64,000 bases of DNA from CAVXDY01 sp963721335 (GCA_963721335.1 CAVRIV010000008.1:930001-994000), one strand, 5' to 3'; shown: positions 34,907 through 44,279, numbered from the stretch's first letter. Numbers and translations are program-made. The notes: a model not told the origin generated them from the letters alone.

Positions 34907-35718
34907 CGACCCGGGAGCTGGTGGCCGCGGCCCTCGCCGAGGACCTGGGCGAGCGCGGCGACATCACCTCTGCCGCGATCCTGCCGGCCGAGCTGCAGGC
35001 GGCGGCGCGGGTGGTGTCGAGGGCCCACGGCGTGCTGGCCGGTCGCGCGGCGGCCGAGGAGGTCTGCCGGCAGACCGGCATCGACGCGCGCTGGCTCGCC
35101 GAGGACGGCGCGCGCCTGCGCCCCGGCACGGTCGTGGCGGAGCTCTCGGGCCCGGCGCGCGCGCTGCTGACGGCCGAGCGCACCCTGCTCAACCTGCTCT
35201 GCCGCCTGTCAGGGGTCGCGACCCTCACGGCCGCCTACGTCGAGGCGTGCGCGCCCGTGGCCGTGCTCGACACGCGCAAGACCACCCCGGGCATGCGCGC
35301 GCTGGAGAAGGCCGCCGTCGCGGCCGGCGGCGGCACGAACCACCGGATGGGCCTGTACGACCAGGTGCTGGTGAAGGACAACCACCTGGCGCTGGCCGGC
35401 GCGGACCTGGCCGCGGCCGTGGCCCGCGCCCGGAGCGCCTACCCGGACGTGATCGTGGAGGTGGAGGCCGACGACCTGGAGGGCGTGCGGCGCGGCCTCG
35501 ACGCCGGAGCCGACTGGATCCTGCTCGACAACATGACCCCCGAGGCGATGCGCGAGGCCGTGGCCCTCAGCGGCGGCCGGGCGAAGCTGGAGGCATCGGG
35601 CGGGATGACCCTGGAGGGCGCCCGCGCGGCGGCGGCCTGCGGCGTTGACGCCGTGTCGGTGGGAGCCCTGACCCATTCGGCCCCGGCGCTGGACCTGGGG
35701 CTGGACATCGAGGTCTGA
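34903..35718 (+). CDS. nadC: nicotinate-nucleotide pyrophosphorylase (quinolinate phosphoribosyltransferase)
   Basis: NadC converts quinolinate and phosphoribosyl pyrophosphate to nicotinate mononucleotide. The 271-residue protein has EDLGERGDITS, LDTRKTTPGMRALEK, GGGTNHRMGLYDQVLVKDNH, DWILLDNM and EASGGMTL. The start is GTG at 34903, overlapping the nadA stop. It is the last gene of nadBAC, with 10 bp to a convergent gene. Confidence 0.97.
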   Translation: MTTRELVAAALAEDLGERGDITSAAILPAELQAAARVVSRAHGVLAGRAAAEEVCRQTGIDARWLAEDGARLRPGTVVAELSGPARALLTAERTLLNLLCRLSGVATLTAAYVEACAPVAVLDTRKTTPGMRALEKAAVAAGGGTNHRMGLYDQVLVKDNHLALAGADLAAAVARARSAYPDVIVEVEADDLEGVRRGLDAGADWILLDNMTPEAMREAVALSGGRAKLEASGGMTLEGARAAAACGVDAVSVGALTHSAPALDLGLDIEV

Positions 35719-35728
35719 GCACGGGGGG

Positions 35729-36526
35729 CTACAGCTTCGTCAGCCAGTCGTCGATGGCCGCCGCGATCTCCTCCCAGCCGTCCACGGCCATCATCATGTG
35801 CGGCCGCCCCTCGAACTCCAGGTACGCGGTCGGCGACGGCGACCTGCTCTGCTTCTTGAACTCGGCGTGCGAGAGCGACGCGGTGACGGTCTGGTCCTTC
35901 TCCGCGCCCACGACGAGGAGGGGCGCCCGGTCCGGGTTCTTCCAGTCGATCTCCGTCGCGGGGTGCAGCTGGAAGTTGGCGAAGCCGGCCTCGTAGAAGA
36001 TCTGCCCGGTCTCGGGCACGTAGTAGGTCTCGTAGGCGGACTTCGCGTCCTCGGGTGAGACCGTGTTGACGAACGAGTAGGTGAACTCCTCGAGGGTGAG
36101 GGGCACCACGCCGTGGCGCCTCGAGGGGTGGGCCAGCGCCGGGGAGACCGACTTCAGCGTCGCGAGCGGGAGGCGCAGGATCCCCTTCGGCTGGGCCGGG
36201 CTCATGACGACGCCCGCCCGCCCGAGGCCACGGTCGAGCAGGAGCTGCGTGAAGAGGCCGCCGAAGGAGTGGCCCATGATCACGGGTGGCTCGTCGAGGC
36301 CGCGGATGATCGCGTCGTAGTGGTCGACGATCTCGGTCACGCCGAGGCCGGCGAGGTCCTCGGCGTGCTCACGTTGCTCCTCGACGCCCTCCTGCTTGCG
36401 GGGCCACTCGGGTGCGGACACGTCGTAGCCGCGCTCGCCGAAGTACGTGACGAAGTTGGCCCAGCTGTTCGAGGTCAGCCAGGCGCCGTGGATCAGGACC
36501 ATGGGTACGGTGGTGCCTTCTGGCAT
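35729..36526 (-). CDS. alpha/beta hydrolase
   Basis: This 265-residue alpha/beta-hydrolase has LIHGAWLTSNSW (oxyanion region), the nucleophile elbow GHSFGGLF, an acid in GAEKDQTV and His in FEGRPHMMMA, a complete triad. The ATG at 36526 is preceded by GAGGAG. Similar proteins are annotated as esterases or salicylate-esterase-like hydrolases; the substrate is unknown. It is divergent from the nucleoside phosphorylase gene. A -10 of TAGCGT (36594-36599 on the minus strand) is possible. Confidence 0.85.
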   Translation of the reverse strand: MPEGTTVPMVLIHGAWLTSNSWANFVTYFGERGYDVSAPEWPRKQEGVEEQREHAEDLAGLGVTEIVDHYDAIIRGLDEPPVIMGHSFGGLFTQLLLDRGLGRAGVVMSPAQPKGILRLPLATLKSVSPALAHPSRRHGVVPLTLEEFTYSFVNTVSPEDAKSAYETYYVPETGQIFYEAGFANFQLHPATEIDWKNPDRAPLLVVGAEKDQTVTASLSHAEFKKQSRSPSPTAYLEFEGRPHMMMAVDGWEEIAAAIDDWLTKL

Positions 36527-36671
36527 GCGGTGTCTCCTCTGCGGCGAGGGTGGGCTCCTCGCGGGTTGTCCGCCCGGGCACGGCGAATGCTCGACGCTAA
36601 CCCATCCGACGGCCGCGGGACCACCGCGCGGGCGTGCTCCCGGCGCGTCTCGGCGATGCGATAGTGGTGGC

Positions 36672-37487
36672 GTGGCGGACGACCCATACCTCGCCGCGCA
36701 GGCCGGCGCGTCCGGGATCCGTGAGCGGCTCGGCGAGCATCGCGCCGTGCTCGTGCTGGGGTCCGGCTGGGCCGACGTCGTGGCCACCCTGGGCGAGACC
36801 CGGGCGAGCGCCCCGATGCCGGAGCTGCCGGGCTTCCCGGCGCCGTCGGTGCAGGGTCACACCGGGATGGCCCACTCGGTCGACGTCGCCGGGGTTCCGG
36901 TGCTCGTCCTCGCGGGCCGGGCGCACCTGTACGAGGACCACCCCGTCAGCACGGTCGTCCACGGCGTGCGCTCGGCGGTGCTCGCGGGATGCGGGGCGGT
37001 GCTGCTCACGAACGCCGCCGGATCGCTCGTGCCGGCGAACGGTCCCGGCACGCCGGTGCTGATCAGCGACCACCTGAACCTGACCGGTACCAGCCCGATG
37101 ACCGGCCCCGACCCGCCCGCGGGGCTCCCGGCCCGGTTCTCGGATCTGACCGACCTCTACAGCCCGCGCCTGCGGGCCGCGGCGGCGGCCGCCGTGCCGG
37201 GCATCCCCGAGGGCGTCTACGCGGGTCTGCTCGGCGGGAGCTACGAGACGCCCGCGGAGATCCGGATGCTGCGCGGCCTGGGCGCCGACCTGGTGGGGAT
37301 GTCGACCGTTCTCGAGGCCATCGCCGCGCGCCACCTGGGCGCCGAGGTCTTCGGCGTCTCGCTGGTCACCAACCTCGCCGCCGGGCTCTCCGCCGAGGCG
37401 CTCGACCACCGCGAGGTGCTCGCCACCGGAAAGGCCTCGGCGAGCCGGCTGGTGGACCTGCTGCGCGCGGTGTCCGCGGCGGTCTGA
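36672..37487 (+). CDS. purine nucleoside phosphorylase
   Basis: This enzyme splits inosine and guanosine (and deoxy forms) with phosphate into base and (deoxy)ribose 1-phosphate. The 271-residue length and motifs VLGSGWADV, GHTGMAHS, GRAHLYE, LLTNAAGSL and GGSYETPAEIRML place it in the trimeric PNP family. VTNLAAG near the C-terminus is also typical. The start is GTG 36672, with GATAGT six bases upstream (leaderless). Its stop overlaps the mutase gene start by one base (TGATG). It heads the nucleoside utilisation island. Confidence 0.93.
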   Translation: MADDPYLAAQAGASGIRERLGEHRAVLVLGSGWADVVATLGETRASAPMPELPGFPAPSVQGHTGMAHSVDVAGVPVLVLAGRAHLYEDHPVSTVVHGVRSAVLAGCGAVLLTNAAGSLVPANGPGTPVLISDHLNLTGTSPMTGPDPPAGLPARFSDLTDLYSPRLRAAAAAAVPGIPEGVYAGLLGGSYETPAEIRMLRGLGADLVGMSTVLEAIAARHLGAEVFGVSLVTNLAAGLSAEALDHREVLATGKASASRLVDLLRAVSAAV

Positions 37488-39148
37488 TGCGGGCGATCGC
37501 GCCCGAGCTGCGCGGGCGCGTGGAGGCGTGGATCGCCCGCGACCCGGATCCCGCGACGCGGGCGGAGCTGGAGGCGATGCTGGCCGAGGGCGACGAGCCC
37601 GCCCTGGCCGAGCGGTTCGCGGGGCGCCTGGCCTTCGGCACCGCCGGCCTGCGGGGCCCCATGGCCGCCGGTCCGACGCGGATGAACCGGGCGCTGGTGC
37701 GGGAGGCGGCCGCGGGCATCGCCCGCCACCTGGCGGGCGGGGCGGCGGGCGCGCCCGGGCGCGGCGTGGTGGTGGCCCACGACGCCCGGCACCGCTCGCG
37801 GGTCTTCGCGGCCGACTGCGCCGAGGTGATCGCCGCCCACGGGATCCCGGTGACGCTGGCGCCGGAGCCCCTGCCCACCCCGATCGGGGTGTTCGCGATC
37901 CGCCATCTGGGATGCGTGGCGGGGATCGTGCTCACCGCCAGCCACAACCCGGCCGCCGACAACGGGCTGAAGCTCTACCTCGGCGACGGAGCGCAGATCG
38001 TGCCGCCGGCCGACGGGCAGATCGCCGCGGCGATCGAGGCCGTCGCGGCCGACGGCGTGGTGATCCCCCCGGGGGAGGTGCCGGCGCCGGTCGCCCCGCT
38101 CCCTGCGGAGGTGGTCTCCGCCTACCGGGCCCTCACGCTGTCGCGGGTGCCGCCCCCCGCCGCCCCGATCCGGATCGCCACGACGGCCATGCACGGGGTC
38201 GGCGGGGCGACGCTGGCCGGCCTGCTGGCCGACGCCGGCCACGCCGAGGTGCACCCGGTCGCCGCGCAGGAGACGCCCGACCCGGACTTCCCCACGGTGC
38301 CCTTCCCCAACCCGGAGGAGCCGGGCGCCACCGACCTGCTGGCGCAGGCGATGCGGGACGCGGAGGCCGACCTCGGCCTGGCGCTCGACCCCGACGCCGA
38401 CCGCGTCGCCGTGATGGTGCCGGGTCCCCGCGGGGCGCCCCGCCAACTGACCGGCGACGACGTGGGCGCCCTCCTCGGCGACTGGCTGTTGGGCTCGGTG
38501 ACCTCCGGTCCCGGCCGGCTGGTGGTGTCGAGCGTGGTCTCCTCCTCCCTGCTGGCGCGGGTCGCCGAGGCCCACGGCGCCCGCCACGCCGAGACGCTGA
38601 CCGGCTTCAAGTGGCTGTCGCGCCCCGCGATGGAGCACCCCGAGCTGGTGCAGGTGCTCGCCTACGAGGAGGCCCTCGGCTACGCGATCGGCCCCGAGGT
38701 CCGTGACAAGGACGGGCTCTCCGCCGCCGTGGCGGTCGCGTCGATGGCCGCGGCCTCCCGCGCCCGGGGCCGGACGCTGATCGACGAGCTCGACGACCTC
38801 CACCGCCGGCACGGTGCGCACGTGATCGACAACTTCTCGCTGCGCGACGAGGCACCCGGCGGGGCAGCGCGGCGCGCCGCCCTCGTGGAGCGGCTGGTGG
38901 CCGCGCCGCCCGCCCGCATCGGGGACGAACGGGCCATCGGGGTGCGGAGCCTGGCGCCCGACGTGCTGAGGATCGACCTCGAGGACGGCATCCGCGTCGT
39001 CGTGCGGCCGAGCGGCACCGAGCCGAAGCTCAAGTGCTATTGCGAGGCGGTGGAGGCGGTCGCGGGAGACCTCGAGGAGGCGCGGCGGCGCGCGCGGGCG
39101 CGCCTCGCGGGGGTTCGCGAGGGCCTCGCCGCGTTGCTGCTCGCCTGA
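37487..39148 (+). CDS. phospho-sugar mutase (PGM/PMM family), candidate phosphopentomutase
   Basis: This is an alpha-D-phosphohexomutase of 553 residues with active-site LTASHNP, metal-binding DPDADR, sugar-binding AYEEALGYA and phosphate-binding RPSGTEPKLK. The family usually works on glucose or mannose phosphates. Here the gene lies between purine nucleoside phosphorylase and deoC, and no classical deoB is in the window. So I infer that it converts (deoxy)ribose 1-phosphate to the 5-phosphate. The same deoD-pmmB neighbourhood exists in mycobacteria. The enzyme identity is sure at family level only. Confidence 0.88.
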   Translation: MRAIAPELRGRVEAWIARDPDPATRAELEAMLAEGDEPALAERFAGRLAFGTAGLRGPMAAGPTRMNRALVREAAAGIARHLAGGAAGAPGRGVVVAHDARHRSRVFAADCAEVIAAHGIPVTLAPEPLPTPIGVFAIRHLGCVAGIVLTASHNPAADNGLKLYLGDGAQIVPPADGQIAAAIEAVAADGVVIPPGEVPAPVAPLPAEVVSAYRALTLSRVPPPAAPIRIATTAMHGVGGATLAGLLADAGHAEVHPVAAQETPDPDFPTVPFPNPEEPGATDLLAQAMRDAEADLGLALDPDADRVAVMVPGPRGAPRQLTGDDVGALLGDWLLGSVTSGPGRLVVSSVVSSSLLARVAEAHGARHAETLTGFKWLSRPAMEHPELVQVLAYEEALGYAIGPEVRDKDGLSAAVAVASMAAASRARGRTLIDELDDLHRRHGAHVIDNFSLRDEAPGGAARRAALVERLVAAPPARIGDERAIGVRSLAPDVLRIDLEDGIRVVVRPSGTEPKLKCYCEAVEAVAGDLEEARRRARARLAGVREGLAALLLA

Positions 39149-39167
39149 CGCGGATCGCCGGGCGTGC

Positions 39168-39173
39168 CAAGAT
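39168..39173 (+). promoter_or_regulatory. possible -10 box of deoC (leaderless)
   Basis: CAAGAT, six bases before the deoC ATG, keeps the conserved A and T of the -10 hexamer. Confidence 0.3.
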
Positions 39174-39179
39174 CGTGGG

Positions 39180-40124
39180 ATGCTCACCCTCGGCCATGAC
39201 TCTCGTGGTGCCGTCCTGAACGGAGCCGGGCTCGACCGCCCGCTCCGGGTGGCCGCGGTCAACGGCTACGCGCTGGAGCAGCGGGCCGCCCGGCTGGCCG
39301 CCCGGTCCATCAAGCGCGAGAGCAAGCGGGCCGGCCTCGAGCTGGCCGTGCGGTGCATCGACCTGACGACGCTCGAGGGCGCGGACACGCCCGGCAAGGT
39401 GCGCGCGCTCTGCGCCCGGGCGCTCCGCCCGGACCCCGACGATCCGTCCCTCGCGCCCGTGGCCGCGGTGTGCGTGTACGGCTCGCTGGTGGCCGAGGCC
39501 CACGCGGCGCTCGAGGGCACGGACGTGCGGGTCGCCTCGGTCGCGGGCGCGTTCCCGTCGGGGCAGAGCCACCTGGAGGAACGCCTCGACGAGATCCGGC
39601 GCGCCGTGGAGGACGGCGCCGACGAGGTGGACATCGTCCTCAACCGAGGTGCGCTGCTGGCGGGGCGCCTGGACGTGGTGCACGCCGAGGTGGCGGCCTC
39701 CAAGGACGCCTGCGGGCACGCGCACCTGAAGACGATCCTGGAGACCGGCGAGCTCGGCTCCTACGAGATGGTCCGCCTGGCCTCGATGGTCGCCATGGCC
39801 GCGGGCAGCGACGTCATCAAGACCTCCACGGGCAAGCTCCCCGCCTCCGCCTCGCCGGCGGTGGCGCTGTGCATGGCCGAGGCCATCCGGGAGTTCGCCG
39901 ACGACACCGGCCGCGAGGTGGGGCTGAAGCTGGCCGGCGGCATCCGCACGTCGAAGCAGGCGCTGGGCTACCTGGCCCTCGTCTCCGAGACCCTCGGCCC
40001 CGACTGGCTCACGCCCGAGCGCTTCCGGCTGGGCGCCTCCACGCTCCTGAACGACATCGTCCTGCAGCGGCGCTTCCAGCGGTCGGGCCGCTACGCACGC
40101 ACCGACGACCTCCCGGTGGACTGA
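39180..40124 (+). CDS. deoC: deoxyribose-phosphate aldolase
   Basis: DeoC splits 2-deoxyribose 5-phosphate into glyceraldehyde 3-phosphate and acetaldehyde. The 314-residue TIM-barrel has VCVYGSLVAEA, VASVAGAFPSG, DEVDIVLNRG, HLKTILETGEL, DVIKTSTGKLPASA with the Schiff-base Lys, and VGLKLAGGIRTSKQAL. The stop overlaps the start of the aldehyde dehydrogenase gene by one base (TGATG), which suggests that the acetaldehyde product is oxidised by its neighbour. Confidence 0.96.
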   Translation: MLTLGHDSRGAVLNGAGLDRPLRVAAVNGYALEQRAARLAARSIKRESKRAGLELAVRCIDLTTLEGADTPGKVRALCARALRPDPDDPSLAPVAAVCVYGSLVAEAHAALEGTDVRVASVAGAFPSGQSHLEERLDEIRRAVEDGADEVDIVLNRGALLAGRLDVVHAEVAASKDACGHAHLKTILETGELGSYEMVRLASMVAMAAGSDVIKTSTGKLPASASPAVALCMAEAIREFADDTGREVGLKLAGGIRTSKQALGYLALVSETLGPDWLTPERFRLGASTLLNDIVLQRRFQRSGRYARTDDLPVD

Positions 40125-41616
40125 TGACCACGACCCCCCGCCGCGACGCCACGGGCGATCTCGCCCGGACCTTCGCCGACTACGTCCCGTCCATCGAGGG
40201 CCGCGACATCGTCACCATCCGGCCGGCCTACGGGCTCTTCATCGACGGCGCCGAGCGCGAGGCGGAAGACGGAGGCCGCTTCCCCACCATCGAGCCCGCC
40301 ACCGGCGACCACCTGGCGGACGTCGCCGAGGCCGGCGCCGCGGACGTGGACGACGCCGTGGCCGCCGCGCGCCGGGCCTACGAGGAGCGCTGGCGCGATC
40401 TGCCCGGACGGGTGCGGGGCAAGTACCTCTTCCGGCTGGCGCGGCTGCTGCAGGATCGCTCCCGTGAGTTCGCCGTGCTCGAGTCGATCGACGGCGGCAA
40501 GCCGATCCGCGAGTCGCGCGACGTGGACGTTCCGCTGGCCGCCGCGCACCTCTTCCACCACGCGGGGTGGGCGGACAAGCTGGAGTACGCCGTCCCGGGG
40601 ATGTCGGCCCGGCCCCTGGGGGTGGTGGGCCAGATCATCCCGTGGAACTTCCCGCTCCTGATGGCCGCGTGGAAGATCGCCCCCGCCCTCGCCTGCGGCA
40701 ACACGGTCGTGCTGAAGCCGGCCGAGACCACGCCGCTCACGGCCCTGCTGCTGGCCGAGCTGGTCGCCGAGGCGGAGCTGCCCCCGGGCGTGGTCAACGT
40801 CGTCACGGGCGCCGGGCCGACCGGCGCCGCCCTGGCCGCCCATCCGGGCGTGGACAAGGTGGCCTTCACGGGCTCCACCGAGGTGGGCAAGGCCATCCGC
40901 CGCGCGGTGGCCGGGACCGGCACCCGCCTGACGCTGGAGCTGGGCGGCAAGGGCGCCCACCTGGTCTTCGACGACGCGGCCCTGGACCAGGCGGTCGAGG
41001 GGATCGTGGACGGGATCTTCTTCAACCAGGGCCACGTGTGCTGCGCCGGGTCGCGGCTGCTGGCCCAGGAGAGCATCGCCGACGACCTGCTGGACCGGCT
41101 GCGCCGGCGCATCGAGCTGCTGCGCACGGGCGACCCCCTGGACAAGAACACCGACGTGGGCGCCATCAACTCCGCCGCCCAGCTCGAGCGCATCCAGGGC
41201 TTCGTCGAGGGGGCGGCCTCGGCGGGCTGCCGCATCGACCAGCCCGGGCGGCCGCTGCCCGAGCGAGGGTTCTTCTTCCCCCCACCATCGTGAGCGGTGT
41301 GGGCGGATCGGAGCAGATCGTGCGCGAGGAGGTCTTCGGCCCGGTGCTGACGGTGCAGACCTTCCGGACCGAGGCCGAGGCCGTCGCGAAGGCCAACGCG
41401 ACCCGCTACGGGCTGTCGGCCGGGGTCTGGACCGAGAAGGGGTCGCGCATCCTGTGGATCTCCCAGCGCCTCCAGGCCGGGGTGGTCTGGGCCAACTGCT
41501 TCAACCAGTTCGACCCGGCGAGCCCGTTCGGCGGCGTGCGGGAGTCGGGCTTCGGGCGCGAGGGCGGGCGGCAGGGCCTGGCCGAGTACCTGACCCTGAC
41601 CCCGGCCGGGACATGA
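40124..41616 (+). CDS. aldehyde dehydrogenase, frameshifted near 41280
   Basis: This NAD-dependent aldehyde dehydrogenase would be about 497 residues. Motifs are IIPWNFPLLM, LKPAETTPLTA, FTGSTEVGKAI, LELGGKGAHLVFDDA, the catalytic Cys region NQGHVCCAGSRL and EEVFGPVLTV. Near 41275-41283 the sequence has six C where seven are needed: FFFPP then stops after PS in this frame, while TIVSGVGGSEQIV to the end is in the next frame. A one-base loss in a C homopolymer explains it. It most likely oxidises acetaldehyde from DeoC or a related sugar-derived aldehyde. It couples to the next gene by ATGA. Confidence 0.88.
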
Positions 41617-42455
41617 GCGAGCGCCTCGAGGTCCGCAAGACCTACAAGCTGTTCATCGGGGGCGCGTTCCCGCGCTCGGAGTCGGGCCGCACGATGCCGG
41701 TCACGGCCGCGGACGGGCGCCTGCTGGCCCACGTGGCGAAGGCATCCCGCAAGGACGTGCGGGACGCGGTCCGCGCCGCCCGGTCCGCGCAGCCGGCCTG
41801 GGCCGGCCGCACGGCCTACAACCGCGGGCAGATCCTCTACCGCATCGCCGAGGTGCTCGAGGGGCGCGCCGGCCAGATGGCGGCCGAGCTGGAGGCGGTG
41901 GGCGTGACGGCGGGCGACGCCCGCGCCGACGTGGAGTCGGCGATCGACGCGGCCGTCTACTGGGCGGGGTTCGCCGACAAGCTCGACCAGCTCGTGGGCG
42001 CCGTGAACCCGGTCTCCGGGCCGTTCCTCAACCTCTCCAACCCGATTCCCCTGGGGGTCTGCGCCCTGGCCTGTCCCGACGACGGCGGGGTGCGGGGCGT
42101 GCTCGGACTGGTCGCCCCGGCGATCATGGCCGGAAACGCCGTGGTCGCCCTGGCCGGCGGCCCGGCCGCGCTCGTCACGAGCACGCTGGGCGAGGTCGTC
42201 GCCACCTCCGACGTGCCGGGCGGCGTGGTCAACCTGCTGACGGGGGACGGCCGGGCGCTCCTGCCCTGGCTCGCCGACCACGAGGACGTGGACCTGATCG
42301 ACCTGACCGGCGCCCCCGACGACCTGGCCACCGACCTGGAGGCACGGGCGGCCGACAACCTCAAGCGCACGACGCGCACGCACGGGGCCGAGGACATCCG
42401 CACGGCCATGGCGTTCTGCGAGATCCGCACGGTCTGGCACCCCGCTCGTATCTAG
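41613..42455 (+). CDS. aldehyde dehydrogenase-like protein lacking the catalytic domain (ALDH16-type partner)
   Basis: The 280-residue protein resembles only the N-terminal, coenzyme-domain half of an aldehyde dehydrogenase (KLFIGGAFPRSESGR, HVAKASRKDVRDAV, NPIPLGVCALACPDDGG, APAIMAGNAVVALAGG). It then ends without the catalytic Cys loop or the EEVFGP region. The reading frame and codon use are intact, so it is not a decayed copy. Animal and bacterial ALDH16 proteins join an active and a pseudo-ALDH domain in one chain; here the two seem to be separate overlapping genes. A regulatory or scaffolding role is inferred. Confidence 0.8.
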   Translation: MSERLEVRKTYKLFIGGAFPRSESGRTMPVTAADGRLLAHVAKASRKDVRDAVRAARSAQPAWAGRTAYNRGQILYRIAEVLEGRAGQMAAELEAVGVTAGDARADVESAIDAAVYWAGFADKLDQLVGAVNPVSGPFLNLSNPIPLGVCALACPDDGGVRGVLGLVAPAIMAGNAVVALAGGPAALVTSTLGEVVATSDVPGGVVNLLTGDGRALLPWLADHEDVDLIDLTGAPDDLATDLEARAADNLKRTTRTHGAEDIRTAMAFCEIRTVWHPARI

Positions 42456-42462
42456 CCCCGCG

Positions 42463-43362
42463 GTGATCCGGGTGAGCGAGGAGGTCGCGGCGGCGCTGGC
42501 GGCGGGCCGCCCGGTGGTGGCCCTGGAGTCAACGATCATCGCCCACGGGCTCCCGCGCCCCGACAACCTGCGCGTGGCGCGGGAGATCGAGGCGGCGGCG
42601 CGCGCCGAGGGCGCGGTGCCGGCCACGGTCGCCGTGCTCGGAGGCGAGGTGCGGGTGGGGCTCGACGCCGACGCGCTCGAGGAGATCGCCTCGCGCGACG
42701 ACGTCGCCAAGCTCGGCGTGCGCGACCTCGGCCCCGCGCTCGCGCGCGGCGTCCCGGGGGCGACCACGGTGGCGAGCACGGCCTACGTGGCCGCCCGCTC
42801 CGGAATCGGGGTCTTCGCCACCGGCGGGCTCGGCGGCGTCCACCGCGGCGCCTCGACGACGTTCGACGAGTCGGCGGACCTCCTCGCCCTGGCGGGCGCG
42901 CCGATCGTGGTGGTCTGCGCCGGGGTCAAGTCGATCCTCGACGTCGGCGCCACGCTGGAGCGGCTGGAGACCCTGTCCGTGCCGGTGCTGGGCTTCGGCA
43001 CCGAGCGCTTCGCGGGCTTCTACCTGGCCGACTCCGGGCACCCGGTGCCGTGGCGGGTGGACACGCCCGAGGAGGTGGCGTCGATCCAGGGAGCCCGGCG
43101 GGAGCTCGGGCTCCCGCAGGCGGTGGTCGTGGCCAACCCGCTGCCCGAGGCCGAGCAGATGGACCCCGCGCTGCACGGCCGGGTGCTGGCCGACGCGCTC
43201 GCCGCGGCGGAGGCCGGTGGCGTGGCCGGGGTGGAGGTCACCCCCTTCGTCCTCGCGCGCTTCCACGAGCGCACCGCCGGAGAGAGCCTGCGCGCCAACA
43301 TCCGCCTGGTGCTGCGGAACGCCGCGCTCGCCGGGCGCATCGCCGGAGCCCTCGGGCGGTGA
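42463..43362 (+). CDS. psuG: pseudouridine-5'-phosphate glycosidase
   Basis: PsuG cleaves the C-C glycosidic bond of pseudouridine 5'-phosphate to uracil and ribose 5-phosphate. The 299-residue protein has VALESTIIAHGLPRPDN, ATVAVLGGEVRVGL, TTVASTAYVA, FATGGLGGVHRGA, CAGVKSILD and NPLPEAEQMD, all family hallmarks, including the catalytic Glu and Lys. The start is GTG at 42463, 7 bp after the ALDH-like gene, and it overlaps psuK as GTGA. Confidence 0.96.
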   Translation: MIRVSEEVAAALAAGRPVVALESTIIAHGLPRPDNLRVAREIEAAARAEGAVPATVAVLGGEVRVGLDADALEEIASRDDVAKLGVRDLGPALARGVPGATTVASTAYVAARSGIGVFATGGLGGVHRGASTTFDESADLLALAGAPIVVVCAGVKSILDVGATLERLETLSVPVLGFGTERFAGFYLADSGHPVPWRVDTPEEVASIQGARRELGLPQAVVVANPLPEAEQMDPALHGRVLADALAAAEAGGVAGVEVTPFVLARFHERTAGESLRANIRLVLRNAALAGRIAGALGR

Positions 43363-44252
43363 CCGCCGGGCCCGTCGTGGTGGTGGGCGACGTGATGACC
43401 GATGTGCTGGCCGGCGTCAACCGTCCGCTCGTCCCGGCCGGCGACACGCCGGCCTCGATCACGATCCGCCCGGGCGGATCCGGAGCCAACACCGCGGCAT
43501 GGCTGGGACACCTGGGCGTCGCCACGGTCTTCGTGGGCTGCGTGGGAGACGACGTCTTCGGGCGCGATGCCGCTCGCGCCCTGCGCGAGACCGGGGTGAC
43601 GCCGCGGCTGGCGATCGCCGGAGCCGCCGCCACCGGCACCTGCATCGTGCTCGTGGACGCGGCGGGGGAGCGGACCATGCTGCCGGACTCGGGCGCGAAC
43701 GCCGCGCTCGCGCCCGAGCACCTGCCCCGGGACACCTTCCTCACCGGGGGCCACCTGCACCTGTCGGGCTACACGCTCCTGCGGCCCGCCACCCGCCCGG
43801 CCGCCGTGGCCGCCCTGGCCGCCGCCCGCGCGGCCGGGATGTCAACGTCGATCGACGCGGTGTCCGCCGCGCCCCTGGCGGACACCGGCGGGGAGTCGTT
43901 CCGGAGCCTCGCGAGCGGCGTGGACACGGCCCTGGTCACGCGGGACGAGGCCGAGGTCCTCTGCGGCTCCCGCGACCCCGACGCCATCGCGGCCGCGCTC
44001 CTCCCCGGCTTCGGAGAGCTGGTGCTGAAGCTCGGCGCGGACGGAGCCGAGTGGCGCGGCCCCGGCGGGGGGCTCGCACAGACCCCGGCCGCGGTCCCAC
44101 CCGGGCCGGTCGTGGACACGACGGGCGCCGGCGACGCCTTCGCGGCGGGCTGGATCGCCGCTCGCCGGGAGGGCCACGAGCCCGCGGCCGCTCTGGAGCA
44201 GGCCTGCGCCGTGGCCGCGACGGCCGTCACGCGCCGGGGCGCACGGCCCTAG
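43359..44252 (+). CDS. psuK: PfkB-family sugar kinase, probable pseudouridine kinase
   Basis: This is a 297-residue ribokinase-family protein with the N-terminal PGGSGANTAAWLGHLG motif, VGDDVFG, and the C-terminal anion-hole signature DTTGAGDAFAAGW with catalytic Asp. The overlap with psuG indicates it makes pseudouridine 5'-phosphate for that enzyme. Other substrates (ribose, other nucleosides) cannot be excluded from sequence. It ends the plus-strand run that began at the nucleoside phosphorylase. Confidence 0.88.
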   Translation: MTAGPVVVVGDVMTDVLAGVNRPLVPAGDTPASITIRPGGSGANTAAWLGHLGVATVFVGCVGDDVFGRDAARALRETGVTPRLAIAGAAATGTCIVLVDAAGERTMLPDSGANAALAPEHLPRDTFLTGGHLHLSGYTLLRPATRPAAVAALAAARAAGMSTSIDAVSAAPLADTGGESFRSLASGVDTALVTRDEAEVLCGSRDPDAIAAALLPGFGELVLKLGADGAEWRGPGGGLAQTPAAVPPGPVVDTTGAGDAFAAGWIAARREGHEPAAALEQACAVAATAVTRRGARP

Positions 44253-44279
44253 GCGGTGCCGGCCGCCGGCGTCCAGCGA

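Noticed and set aside
41613..42455. Second aldehyde dehydrogenase gene as a decayed fragment
   Set aside because: The frame is intact, the start is coupled to the upstream stop, and it ends cleanly before psuG, so a functional short protein is more likely.
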